Assembly: GCA_013399895.1 (NCBI GenBank)
Contig: VXBA01002640.1
Location: forward strand, 1,340,451 to 1,404,450
Reading direction: 5' to 3'
Source: Serilophus lunatus
Lineage: Eukaryota > Chordata > Aves > Passeriformes > Eurylaimidae
Length of the DNA stretch: 64,000 nt
Shown: positions 1-11,300 of the stretch, piece after piece
How positions within the stretch are numbered: position 1 is the stretch's first letter
Layout: each line of letters begins with the position of its first letter
Made by a program: the position numbers and the translations under genes
Notes under the pieces: model-generated
Databases searched by the model: none
What the model was told of the DNA's origin: nothing
What the model saw: the letters and a program-made list of their open reading frames with translations, nothing else

Positions 1-885
1 TACCACTTGTGTAAAATGGGTTTTTTAACCTTTTCCCCCTCCCTGGCTTCTGTGGCCAATGAAGAATTCTAGACCAATATAAACCTACTGTGAACATCAG
101 GTAACTTCTAAATTGCATTGTGTAGTCCTCTGTTGTACCACTGGTACTTGGTTGACACATCCAAGGTTGTCTTCAGACTGATAAATTACAGGATTTTTAT
201 TTTTATCCTAGAGAAGATCTTTTACCACTGAGAGAAAACCAAACTGAACTTCTATTGGAAATGCTTTACAAATTCCCTGTATTAAAAAAAACAAAAACAA
301 AAAACCCAAAACTTTTTCTTTCCCTGCATTTAAAAAGATAAAAGTAATCCTGGCAATGCCATGCCTTAAGGAATAAGCTCAGTTTGTCTTTCCTCCTTAA
401 ATTTCTTCAGTAAGGCTTCTGGTTCTGAACTGGAACTCTACAACTTCTCCATTACCTCTGGTACCCTAGAGAGACAGATTTTAGTATTAATTTCAGTGTG
501 TGACAATGTTTTATCTGGCAAATAAGGTGTGCAATCCGTGGAGAATGCAGGGCCTGGAGATGTGCTTAGACGTCTAGTCTGAGCCTCCTCAGCTGTCTGC
601 GAATCAGCTTCTGGCTTCTTGGTGAAGAAAAGTAATGGATCTGTGTAATTGTCCTGTAGTTACATTAACTGACATGTTGTCTTAATTCAGGTCATCACTT
701 TTATAGTCTTGATTAACTACCAAAGGTATCAGAGGAATAGGAATAATTCTTTGTAGGCCGCTTTGGTCTAATGTTACCAGAGCTAAATATTTCCATTTTT
801 ATTTATATCTTAGGATAATTTCACAGTAGAATTTGTGATGTGAGTTGCAAACAAACAAAGCCTGATTTTTCCTGGAAATTTTTCA

Positions 886-964
<79 letters not shown>
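886..964. repeat. GATA/GACA compound microsatellite
   Basis: The tract reads as four GATA units (from 888), eight GACA units (904-935) and seven GATA units (936-963). It is a perfect symmetric compound array, the type known as Bkm-like repeats. The minus-strand open frame through it is only the repeat translated and is not a gene. Confidence 0.97.
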
Positions 965-965
<1 letters not shown>

Positions 966-1074
966 ATTTTTATTCCTTTTATACCCAAGTGTGTACATGT
1001 AATCTCTTTTATCTATACATGTTCCCTTTCTAATACATATACTTAAGAGGTGCAAAGGCTTGTATGAAGCCATT

Positions 1075-1260
1075 TCCTAGAATGGTTTGGGTTGGAAGGG
1101 ACCTTAAAGATTATGTCATTCTACTCCCCTGCCATGGGCTGGGACACCTTCTACTAGACCGGATGCTTGCAGAGATGGAGCAGCTACAGCCTCTCTGGGC
1201 AACCTGTGTCAGGGCCTCACCACCCTCACAGGGAAGAATTTCTTCACATATATCTTAACC
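1075..1260 (-). mobile_element. CR1 LINE 3'-end fragment
   Basis: The plus strand starts with a copy of the conserved CR1 terminus (agaatggtttgggttggaag), followed by the blocks 'ccatgggc...gggacacctt' and 'ctctgggcaacctgtg'. This is the reverse complement of a CR1 3' end, so the element lies on the minus strand. It is 5'-truncated, as most avian CR1 copies are, and carries no usable reverse transcriptase. Confidence 0.9.
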
Positions 1261-4200
1261 TGCTCTCTCCAAACTCTGTTGCTTTCTGCTGGCTAAAGCT
1301 ACATACCGATTTAGCTGCTGCATCTCTCCCTCTTGGTCCCTGCTCCCGCAGATCAGTTCTGTATTAGGTCCTGGTGCTGGGCTGCAGTCAGCACTAAGGG
1401 AAATGTTCTCTGTGGACTTGACTTTGCTGCTGCTTCCACTGGGGCTTACACCTGGCCAGTGCATGATCCAGAGTCACGCTAGGCGCTGTAGGGAGCAACT
1501 GGGGGGGAGAGGGGGATGGAAATCTGGGCTACAAATATCAAGTTGGCTTATGGAAAAGGCACTGAAATCTCACTTCAGCCCTGCAGAGAGCAAGCAGCTC
1601 ATGTGCTCTCTGAATAGTCCTGGAAAGCTGGGATTTGAACCACATAGTTTATTTTCTCTGGACTCAGAGCAGTTGCAAAGGTCTGAGAGGTGGGATGCTG
1701 GCCTACAGACATGCTGAAACCTCGCTTCATGGGAGGTTTTATGGGAGGCCAGAGGCACTTGGAGACTGGAATTTTCTAATCTAATTAGTCCCTCATGCTG
1801 CTTCATTAGGGGAACTCTTAATGGCAGTGAGTTTGGAGGAGGCTCTGTGTTGTGTGATGGGCTGTGTGTAAGATGAGAGGAGAAATAAATTCACTGAGTT
1901 GCTGTGCCCAGAGGGTAAACAGTCAATATTTAGCGAGAAAAACGAAACTACCTCTCTTGCCTTCTCTCCACATGGCCTTAATTAGGTGGTTTTGTTAACA
2001 AAGCAAACAGCGTTTCCTGTTGTTGGACTGTTACTCCCGAGCACGGCGGCACAGATGGGAGCTGCCCGTGCCCGGAGCACGTAGCTGGGGATCCGGAGCA
2101 GAAAGCTGCCCCTGTGAGGGGCTCCAGCCTCGGAGACAGCCCGGTTTGCCCCGTGTCGAACCAGCCCAGCTCTGTGTATGACATACCTCAGGCTTAGTCC
2201 TAGGAAGAGCTGTGAGGCACGAGGCTGAAGTGCAACGTGCATCAGTCCTTCCTCCTCCAGACTCCAGTGCTCACCCTGGAGAAAAGGAATTGCTTTGCTG
2301 CAACTCTTTGATTAATTCACTTTCTACAAGTCTGACGAATCTCTGTGGTGGGTGTAAGCTGAGGGCAAGTTGCTCCCATCTGAGTAAAGGATTCTTCTGA
2401 ATCTTAGGAACAGGCTGGTCCTGCTGGGAGGCTCTTCACGATTCCCTTCCTCTTTTTGTTGTTGTTGTTGTTGTTTGTCAATGCCAAAAACTGCAGACAT
2501 CTCAAATTCCCTGTAGTTCAGTCGCTAGTTTTGGAAAGGAGATAGATCCCATCTTAGTAGGGCAACCCTGTCCATCATGAACAATTATTTCAAAGGACCC
2601 CAAATCCAGGCTCTCATCCCTACTCCAACTTGCTTGTTTCCCGACTGACTCGGGATAAATTGATTCTGACTGATTGCCTCGGGCTCATCCTGAACACGTT
2701 ACAGGCTAATAGGGCACCTCCCTGGCACATGGTTGTTGCTCTGCCATTTGTAATCACTTGCAGATGTTGGAGCGACTCACAACACCTGGAGTTACCGTGT
2801 GGCTGGGGGAGCAGAGAGGTGCCTTCACGGCTGGGTTACAGCCGTACTGCTCCTGCTTAAAGTGGCCTTTTAACCAGGCAGCCTGAAGATGAAAGCACAG
2901 GATCTGCAACTTGGGGCTGGAACAGCTCGTTTCAGGAAAATATTGTGAGGGCACTAAAGGACTGTGCACAGGATGGAGGCTTTGATACCTTGCTGCGCCA
3001 GTAAACCACACAGGAAATGGGCTGCAAGCCCCGCAGGGCTGAGAGGTACAACAACTGCCTGTAACAAATAATTAAAGAGGATCCTGGTGGTGGAACACAG
3101 AGGAGGAGATTTGTCCACAAAAACAGTAATCCAGGAAGCTGGTAGCTGAAAGAAGCAGGTGAAGGGATCAGTTCCTAAATGGCTGTCTGGGTAAATGTGC
3201 TCCTGGAGCATGCTGAGATGCTGGAAATTGTGAGGATAATGTGGAGCTGTGACAGGATACCTATGGTCTGTTAATGACTAATTCCCTACTATCGTAACTG
3301 TAGGAGGTCATTAGTCAGAACTGGGAGGGATTTGAGTGAGCAGCAGTGACCAGACAGGGACAAAGATGAGCTAGTGGCGACATCAAATTGACAAAGATTG
3401 TGTGCCGGCACCTCTCTAAGGAGGGGAGGTGCTGTGACCAGCTTTTCTACCTTTCTAGTTGCAGAGAATGGGCAAAACCCCCCATGGACTCTCCTGGGAA
3501 GGTGGTTTAAAGTCAAAATGTGGGATTCATCAGAGAAGAGAAAAAGATTCTTCTGGGGCTCGTATCTGGCACAGACATAAACAAAGGTATGGCACAGGGA
3601 ATATCCCTAGGAGGAGTTTCAAGTCCAAGTATTCCACACTGAGATACATCCCTGGTCAGAGCCCTGATAATGGACTCCAGAGAGCTTGGAAAATAATGAG
3701 AAGCCACTAACAGACCCAGAAGAAAATGGCTTAAATAAAGGGCTTTCTGTCAAGTCCTGCCCAACTCCTCCTATTACAGTCTCATCAGACAGAGGAATAT
3801 GCTAGTTTTACCCCCCAAAATTAATCCTTTATGTTGCTATCTTGCTGTTCAAGCATTTTCAATTCAAACTGTGCAGTAAGTAATTAAAAACTTGCTCCTG
3901 GAGCCAACAGGAAGGAAACCCAGTTTTAAATGAGAAGCAGCTACAAATTTAGGGACATTTTCATGGTCTCTCTTTTTACTTTAATGTCTTGATTTTATCC
4001 CATCTCCAGAAATAGCAAAGTCCTTAAATCTTCTTTCGTTCCTCTTTCAGGGAGCTGAAGAGAAACTTTGTGGCTTCAAACTCACTAAAATCAATAAAAA
4101 ATAATCATACTCTCTATGTCAATGTTCCACAGTTGAAAGGCAGGTCCTGCATGCTGGTGGATGAACTGTTTTTTGACATAGTTCTGTTTCAGGGCAAAAA

Positions 4201-4424
4201 GATTCAGAAACAGATGATAAGCACTGATTTCCTGCTTGAAAAGAATATGTGGAATACCAACCAGTGCTTGCATCTAGATAATAAAGGTGATCTCCTGCTT
4301 GTCACACCTGCAGGAAATACCAAAATCCTGGTGCTTCCTGCCATGGAGCCTTGCAGTTGCTGCTGGCTGGGTTCAGGCTGTGCTGGGGAGAGCCAGCTGT
4401 GCTCCAAAGCTGTTTGTGTGGAGT

Positions 4425-4875
4425 CAAAGAATAGTTTGGGTTAGAAGGGACCTCAAAGATCATCTCCTTCTGACTCCCTGCCATGGGCAGGGGCACCTCC
4501 CACTAGACCAGGTTGCTCCGAGCCCCATTCAACCTGGCCTTGAACACTTCCAGGGATGTGGCAGCAACAGCTCCTCCAGACCACCTGTGACAGGGCCTCA
4601 CTACCCTGATCTAAACATACTCTCTGTCAGTTTGAAGTCATTCCCTCTTGTCCTGTCACTCAAAACCCTTGAAAACAGTCTCTCTCCATCTTTCCTGTAG
4701 GCTCCCTTCAGTTATTGGGAGGCCACAGTGAGGTCACCCTGAAGCTTCTCTTGTGCAGGCTGAACAATCCTAATTCTCTCAGCCTTTCCTCACAGCAGAG
4801 GTGCCCCATCCCTCTAATCATCTTGGTGGCCTCCTCTGAACTTGCTCCAACAGTTGGATGTCCTCCTTTAAGAGG
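4425..4875 (-). mobile_element. CR1 LINE 3' fragment, about 450 bp
   Basis: A longer CR1 copy in antisense orientation. It shows the terminal block at 4428-4470, the 'aaccaggttgctccgagcc'-like block near 4507, the 'ctctgtcagtttgaagtcat' block near 4621, and the 'aggctgaacaatcc' and 'tcctctgaacttgctccaac' blocks to about 4855. This extends into the end of the CR1 ORF2 and 3' region. It is diverged and non-functional. Confidence 0.92.
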
Positions 4876-6630
4876 TCCTTTCCCATTCCTCCCAGTTGTC
4901 CTGTGGCTGGCTTCTCTCCTTCCTCCCTGAGTCTCATGGGCAGCAGAAGAAGAGTGAACTGTCGTCTGCACAAAGCTGAGAGCAATAATTAGCAGAATTT
5001 ATTTTATTTGAAATGCCCACTGCTCCCCAACAGGTTCCACAGGCAATTATCACACAGGAACAGGCAAGACATACAGCTTAGAATTCCTAGAACAGTATTA
5101 ATAAGATGGGCTGATTTATGAGAGAGGCATATGTAATTTCTGCACACTGTAATAGTGGTCATTGTTGTCTGCCTGTCTGCTTTTCCTGCTTTCTTTTTCT
5201 TTCTTATTTTCTACCTCACACCTGGAGGAAAAACAAGGACTTTTCCAACAAACCAGAAAGAGGGAAAAACCCCACATTTTTCTTTTGGAGCTGTCACTTT
5301 TAATTCATTATCCACTAACAATTATTTTTAGTCCAATTTAATCTCCTCCAATTCAGAGGAAGAGCCAAACCTTCAGATCCAAAATTTCAGCCAAACTTCC
5401 CCAGGTGCAAATACAGAAGACAAACTGCCCCTGCTAAAAAAAAATCTGTAGCCTCATCCAATTCTTTTACCCTTCAACCTCTGCCAGTGGGGGAAACCCA
5501 TGGAAAGAGGAATCATTTGAACCGGAGCACCATGGGGTCTTGCAAAAATATGACAAGACACTGAAGAACTGCAGGCTTGAGGTGGGGAAATGGTGAACCA
5601 GTGGATGAGGGGTTCCAAACGGCCTCATATGGAGAACAATCTTGGCAAGCAACTCAACTGCTTTCTAACATGAAGCATGGTTGGATTGTGGAAAGGATTA
5701 CATGAGAGGTTGCTGCAGTACTCAGGAATTAGCTTCAGTGAGCCAGAAATCCCCTCTTCACCCTATGTTCCTGGCATCTTGCTTGCACAGCTGTAGAGAT
5801 CTCCTTCATCACTGGCTGGGTGTTTGCCTACATCGATTGTCTGCTCGTTGTGCCAGGACCTGGTTATCATGTTTGTACAGCACTGGTGAGCCTGACCCGG
5901 GGGCTTCACACACTGCTGCAACACAGGGGACAGGAATACTATAAAATCGAACAGGATTTGTAGGCTCTCGGACCTTTGTCTGGCTCCTGGACAAGGAAGA
6001 AGGCAACGGAAAGGGGAAGAAGTATCTTCAGCGAGAGCTACGATGCATCTCAGTGCCCCTGCACAGTCTCCTGAGCCCCACATATTGCAGAAGATGAAGC
6101 AGGAGTAGCCAGGCCATGTCACTTTCCAGAGCAGCCAGGGCATGACAGAGCAGGGAGGACATGGTGACACATGCTGTGTCTGAAAGCTTTCTGGGGAATT
6201 GCCAAGCCCTTATATTAACCAAGTTGCTGGTTAATTAGTATTACAGGGTGATGCAGTTGTTGGAACATCTGAAGTACAATATTTGTACTGTCTGTGATCT
6301 CTGGTTTTGAATCCCAAGTGATGAAGCATTCTGTGTATTGCTTTCAAAACAGTACACGGGGCCTGTAATTTTAGACTATTAATGCCAATCTCATGTTTAG
6401 GAGTATTTACTGCTCAGATAATTCTTTCAATGAATGTCAATGATCTGGAAATATTCTGCCAGTGCTGCAGCATTTCCTATTGACAACAAACAGGGCTTCA
6501 CCTCCTCAAAGGTGCTGCAGAAAACACTCAGAATTCAGCTTCATCCCAGTTGGCCATGGAAGATCAGTGAAACAGAATTAGAATTTTGACCTTAAAGACA
6601 GTCCAGTTTCAATCCTCTGCCATGCAGTAG

Positions 6631-6812
6631 TCATAGAATAGTTTGGGTCAGAAAGGACCATAAAGATCATCTCTTTCCAACCCCCCTGTCATGGGCAGGG
6701 ACACCTCTCACTAGACCAGGTTGGTCCAAGCCTCATCCAACCTGACCTTGGACACTTCCAGGGATGGGGAAACCACAGCTTCTCTGGGCAACCTCTGCCA
6801 GGGCCTCACCAC
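6631..6812 (-). mobile_element. CR1 LINE 3'-end fragment
   Basis: The fragment begins with 'tcatagaatagtttgggtca' and continues through the 'gggcagggacacct', 'gaccaggttggtccaagcc' and 'cttctctgggcaacctctg' blocks. These are the antisense order of a CR1 3' end. It lies about 0.5 kb before the STK10 CpG island. Confidence 0.92.
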
Positions 6813-7734
6813 TATGGCACAGTGTAAGAACCAGAGTTTTAAATTCAAGCATTGGTACCAGGAAACTCCCAATAGAAATGTGAGGGCTGACCATACCAGG
6901 ATGAATCTATTTTTATTTTTTAATCAGCAAGGACAAGGAAAAATGACAATCGCCCCCACGTTTTAGGGAATGATGTGTCAGGGAACTAATGACACATTCC
7001 TTAGCTCAGATGCTCTCAAAGCAAATCCTTGTGCTGAGTTTTGCCGGAATTACCCATCAGCATGGACTATGAACTCCTCGTTGGCTTCTGTGCCCTCGTC
7101 TGGGCAATGGGACACGGATGTGGGGCAAAATACACCCGGCGTGTGGGCGGTGCGGGTGTCTCTGAGGTGTGCAGGGACAACCATCCACTCCCGAGCCCTT
7201 TGGGAAGCACAGAGCCGCAGGGAAGCGGGGCTGCACCTCCGGGGGGTTCCCCTAGGTGTCCCCATTCCATACTGGATTGCAAGTCAGTTTTCCAGAGGAT
7301 TTGAAGTGCCGCCGTGGAGACGATGCGAACTTCCCGCTCTACACCAACTGGGTCACATCTCCAAAATAAACGCGTGGCGCGTGCCCGCGGTGCGGATACA
7401 CTGGAATTCCCGTTCCTGGGAGTTTTCAGAAGAGTCGTGTTCATCTGTTTTCCCAGGAGACGAACCGAGGGGAGCAGGAAACGTGCCTCTGTTGCCGAGG
7501 CAGTTAGGACTAGGATTTTCCACGCAGGAATGTGTCTGTGCTCGGACCCCGCGGCGCAGCCCCACGGAGCGGAGCATCCCTGGGGATGCTGCGGGCTGGG
7601 CACAGGGACGGGCCGAAGGAGCGGAGGGTCGGTCCTTCCCTGCCCGGCTGTCCCGGTGTTTGCACTGAGCGGCGTGCGTGGACGCGCCGGGACGGGGAGG
7701 GATAGGGGACCCCCTGCTTCTCTCAGCAGCGGGG

Positions 7735-7992
7735 CCGAACCGAGCCGGGCCGAGCTATATCCCGGTTGAGATGGAATAGGGCGAGCCGTTCTCTGGCCGT
7801 GCCGTGCCATACCCGGGCTGAGTCGTGTCGTGCCGACGGGGCGGACCGTGCTCCGGCTGAGCCGTGCCAGGCGGTGCTGAGCCGAGCCAGGCGGTGCCGG
7901 GCTGTACTGAGCCTGTGCCACGCCGGGACAGACCCTGCCCCGGCTGAGCCGAGCCGCGCCGAGCAGTGCCGGGCCCTACCCGTCTGAGCCGG
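7735..7992. repeat. Degenerate GC-rich tandem repeat in STK10 promoter
   Basis: The motif CTGAG followed by a GCC-rich block recurs at 7818, 7857, 7877, 7907, 7944 and 7984, with spacings of 39, 20, 30, 37 and 40 bases. Between these come variants of gccgtgcc, gccaggcggtg and gtgccggg. The copies are imperfect, which suggests an old minisatellite made of GAGCC/TGCC elements. It keeps several minus-strand frames open, which explains the long spurious ORFs here. Confidence 0.75.
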
Positions 7993-8009
7993 GGCGGTGC
8001 CGGGCGGGC

Positions 8010-8019
8010 GGCCAATGGC
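8010..8019 (+). promoter_or_regulatory. CCAAT box (NF-Y-type) of STK10
   Basis: The string ggccaatggc fits the NF-Y consensus core CCAAT with its flanking purines. It sits about 190 bases before the STK10 ATG inside the CpG island, a usual distance from the start site in TATA-less promoters. Occupancy is inferred. Confidence 0.55.
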
Positions 8020-8065
8020 TCTGCCCGGGCCGGCCCAGCCCAGCAGGTGGAGCGGCTCGGGCTCA

Positions 8066-8215
8066 ATGTTCGCGGCTGGAGGCGGCCCCCGTCCCGCCTC
8101 GCCGCTCCCCGGGTGCGCAGCGGCTCCGTCCTCCCCCGGGGCCGGGAGCGGGCGGCGGCTGCGGGCGGCTCTCCGCGGCTCCTCGGCAGCCCCGCTCCAG
8201 CATGGCTTTCGCTAA
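8066..8215 (+). other. Upstream ORF overlapping the STK10 start codon
   Basis: An ATG at 8066 opens a frame that stops with TAA at 8213-8215, 14 bases into the STK10 coding sequence and out of frame with it. Two earlier ATGs in the same frame (7997, 8015) would join it if transcription starts further upstream. The 8066 ATG has a weak context (T at -3, T at +4), whereas the STK10 ATG is strong (A at -3, G at +4), so leaky scanning is expected. Whether it lies in the mRNA depends on the start site. Confidence 0.5.
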
Positions 8216-8357
8216 TTTCCGCCGCATCCTGCGCCTCTCCGCCTTCGAGAAGCGCCGCTCCAAGGAATATGAGCACGTCCGCCGAGACCTGGACCCCGGC
8301 GAGGTGTGGGAGGTGGTGGGAGAGTTGGGAGACGGCGCCTTCGGCAAAGTCTATAAG
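8202..8357 (+). CDS. STK10: STK10 exon 1 (residues 1-52)
   Basis: Encodes the N-terminal leader and the start of the kinase N-lobe, ending with the glycine-rich loop G-D-G-A-F-G (43-48) and VYK. The ATG has A at -3 and G at +4. The donor is AAG|GTGGGT, phase 0. The human protein starts almost identically as I recall. The exon is very GC-rich because it lies in the CpG island. Confidence 0.97.
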
Positions 8358-11300
8358 GTGGGTGCGCGGCGGGGGCTGCGGGCGGGGGGAGCACCTGCGG
8401 TCCCGCAGTCCGGGGCTCAGGGCGGGCTCCGCTCGCTGAACGCACCCAGAGCAGCTGCGGTGCTGCCGGGGAACCGGGACCGGAGCCGGCTCCGCGCATC
8501 CCGTTAGCCGGGAATAGAGGGACGCGGACGGCGAGTGAGTTGGGGCGTGAGAGCGCAGCGCTCGGAGCAGGGGAAAGGAGAGAGAGAGAAGCTTTTTTCC
8601 CCACCCCACACCCCCCCTCTTTCTTCTTTGAATTGCCTGTTTTCAGTGCGATGCTTTTGTAAGGAGACGAGGCGCTCCCTGCCAAGCCCGCCAGTGCAAT
8701 GAATGGAGGGAGGTTTCTTGGAAGTCGGCAGCTCCAGGGGTGTCTCCAAGTTTTGTGAGCCTCCAGGAGTGGCATTATTCGTATCCCTGCGGTCTTCGCC
8801 GGCGGGAAACTCGGAGCGCGTAGAAGAGCCCTCCAGGAGAGTCCTCTCAACTCCTTGAGAGTGGGGACTTGTCCGGTGTTATGAATGTTTAACCTCGTTG
8901 TTTAGGGATGGGAGATTCAAAGACCAGACTCTCTGTACTTTGCGCTCCAAAACACCGGCGTTCTTGCTGCCTCCGGCTCTGAAATGCTCCCGCTTCTCAG
9001 CAGTTGAGCGAGGGCGGGTTTGGATGGGGCTGACTGGAGAAGCAGGCTGGGGATCCAGGCTCCTGGGCACACCTGTGTTATACATGTAGTTTGGAAACTG
9101 GAGGTGGGAATTGGCTGTTGGGCAGCTGGTCTCGTTAGATCATTTAAGAATGTATTGCCTTTGCAGAGCTGAGTAGTGACTAAAGAGAAGGCTAGGAAGA
9201 GAACTGCGGACCAGGTCAGGACAGAGGTGGTTTACGTCCATGTCCTGGGATTTGGTGTATTTATTTCTTGTCTCCATCATGTTATTTGGTAGAAACTCTA
9301 TAAAAAACTGAGTGCTAATTATCTTTTGGTTGGAAGTCTTTGGTGAAAAATCCTGTCTTCTAATAAAATGCAATTCCTAAAAATCATATTTAAACTCCTA
9401 CTATATTTATTCTTTTGAAAGTAGCACCAGTAGAAGTCAGTCCTTGTGTTACCAATTTGCTTGTTGTGGCAACATTCACTCTTCTGTATAATCCCTTACT
9501 TATATTTGCTCAGGTTTCTCAAGCAATGACAGAAACTAGGTAAATGTTGTAAAATAAGGTAATTGGCTTCTGAGATAAATGAAAACTTGGAAGAATAATT
9601 ATTTAAATACTTTCTATTTTAAAAAGGTAAAACAGCAAAGTAGGTAACTTTCAGAATAAAGCTACTTTATAGATGGCTGTTTAGGAGCTTATGTCTGTTT
9701 TCATATCTGAATGCCTCAGCTATTAACTCCAGCTTCATGTCAACAATAACACTGTCAGAGTAACTTTATGTACTGTAGGCTAAGGATGTCAGCCTGTGAG
9801 GCAATAACATCTCCTTGTCTGCAGCTACTTTCAGCTCCTTTGATCCCCACTTTGACTCAAATGAGAATGTATATGACCCAGTGAACACCACGTGTTTAAA
9901 ACGAGAAGTTCATTTCATATATAACTAGTACATTCAGGCAGTTGTATCCTTTTGTGGTGTTTTCACACTGTTGATCAGGGGTGGGGGTTAATGTTGTGCC
10001 AGAATTCACAGGGCTATTTCATTAGTAACATTTTAATTCTTCATCTGCTTTAATCTCCTCTCCACCTGTTCTCCATTCTGGCTGGCAAATGGACATGGTT
10101 AGTTTTTGAAGAGTTGTCACGCAAGACTGTTCATTTAAGAATCCCAAATTATTTGGGTGCCCTGTAGTATGAAACGTTTTAAGTAATAGCCAGTAGAATT
10201 GTTGCACAGTTTCCTTCCATGCCAAGGGAGTGCATGTTGCCTTCCTTTGTTTTTACATCTGGAACATTACTCTAGGTGGGGATGAGTATAAGATGGGATA
10301 CAAAAGGGGCTTGCCCTCTTGTTCAGCTCAGCTGCCAAAAAAGCTTCAAACAGATGAACTAATTCACTTGTGCTCAAGCAGAACAGAGGTGGATAAGATT
10401 CAGTGAGCAATTTAAATCATTCTCTTGTGGTCAACTTAAAGTCCATTTGCTCTTCTCACAAAAGCCATTGCTTAGAACAATTCTGAGTGTATGGCCCCGC
10501 GAGTTTCAGGATGTTTTAATGAAGTTCCTGCCTGTCTTCCGCCCCTTTTTCACAGACGGAAGCGTGGGGAGGGGATATAATCTGCCTGTGCCTGCATCCT
10601 GCCCTACATACCATATATTGTATTTGTTTCTAGGGACCTGTCGTCCCTGAGAAGTGCAAAAGGAGGGGATTTGTACACTAAGGAGTCTGACCTGGGAGGA
10701 ATTTAGATGTAGAGGGATGCAAAAATGGGCTGGTTTTAGTAGGTTTTGTTTTTATGATGCCAGGTTTGAGCAGGAGGAAGGAGGGCTCAGCTGGGTGATG
10801 GTTATTTGGAGTGTTCCTGCCCCACAGAACACTGGTGGGGAGCTGTGTCTTAGGCTCCCATGCACTCAGCTGAGCAAAGTTGAACTGGCTTGACACAGTG
10901 TTTGCAAAAGTAGGACAGGCTTAATTTAAATACATATTAATTAAAAATAATGAAATCTATAGTGCAGTCTGAATTGTACACAGCAGACCTTAAAAATCCC
11001 ACAGCCAGCAGAAACTACTGGGATTTCCCCAATTTTATAGGAAGTCTTTTTTCAGCAAAAGAGAACCTGATTGTATGAGGTAAAACCTTGCAGGGAGCAA
11101 TGAAGCTGAAAACTAGGAGGGGGTGGGGAGAAACCCTTTCTTTCTAGTTCTTCTTCTAATAATGTGTTGGTGAGTCCAGCAGGTCCAGTAAGGATATACA
11201 GGCCCGTGCTGCCAGCCATGCTTTGTTACCCACCTCATCCAAAGCTCATTAAGTCGATGATCTTAAATCCATCATTAGGCCAGCAGGAGTGTGATCGGTG

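Larger units (their letters stand above)
1..7100. other. Intergenic region upstream of STK10
   Basis: No exon with a recognisable protein was found on either strand. The stretch holds a GATA/GACA microsatellite (886-964), a short TTG run near 2457-2477 and three CR1 fragments, all in the antisense orientation (about 1075-1260, 4425-4875, 6631-6812). The longest open frames (for example 5763-6170 minus) have no family motif and no coding-like composition. UBTD2 and EFCAB9, which flank STK10 in human as I recall, were not recognised here. Distal regulatory elements could be present, but none can be named from the sequence. Confidence 0.7.
7100..8560 (+). promoter_or_regulatory. STK10: CpG-island promoter region of STK10
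   Basis: The stretch is markedly GC- and CpG-rich compared with both flanks and covers the first coding exon. There is no TATA box at a convincing position. A CCAAT box (8012-8016) and several GGGCGG-like strings lie just upstream of the ATG. This is typical of a broad, TATA-less housekeeping promoter. The transcription start cannot be fixed from sequence, but it is probably within the 200 bp before 8202. The island edges are judged by eye. Confidence 0.8.

Noticed and set aside
810..1073. Minus-strand frame with a repeated Tyr-Leu-Ser-Ile pattern
   Set aside because: It is only the GATA/GACA microsatellite translated.
7067..8609. Two 284-codon minus-strand open frames in the STK10 promoter
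   Set aside because: They lie in the CpG island and the GAGCC/TGCC repeat, where stop codons are rare. The products are Pro/Arg/Ala-rich repeats with no family match.
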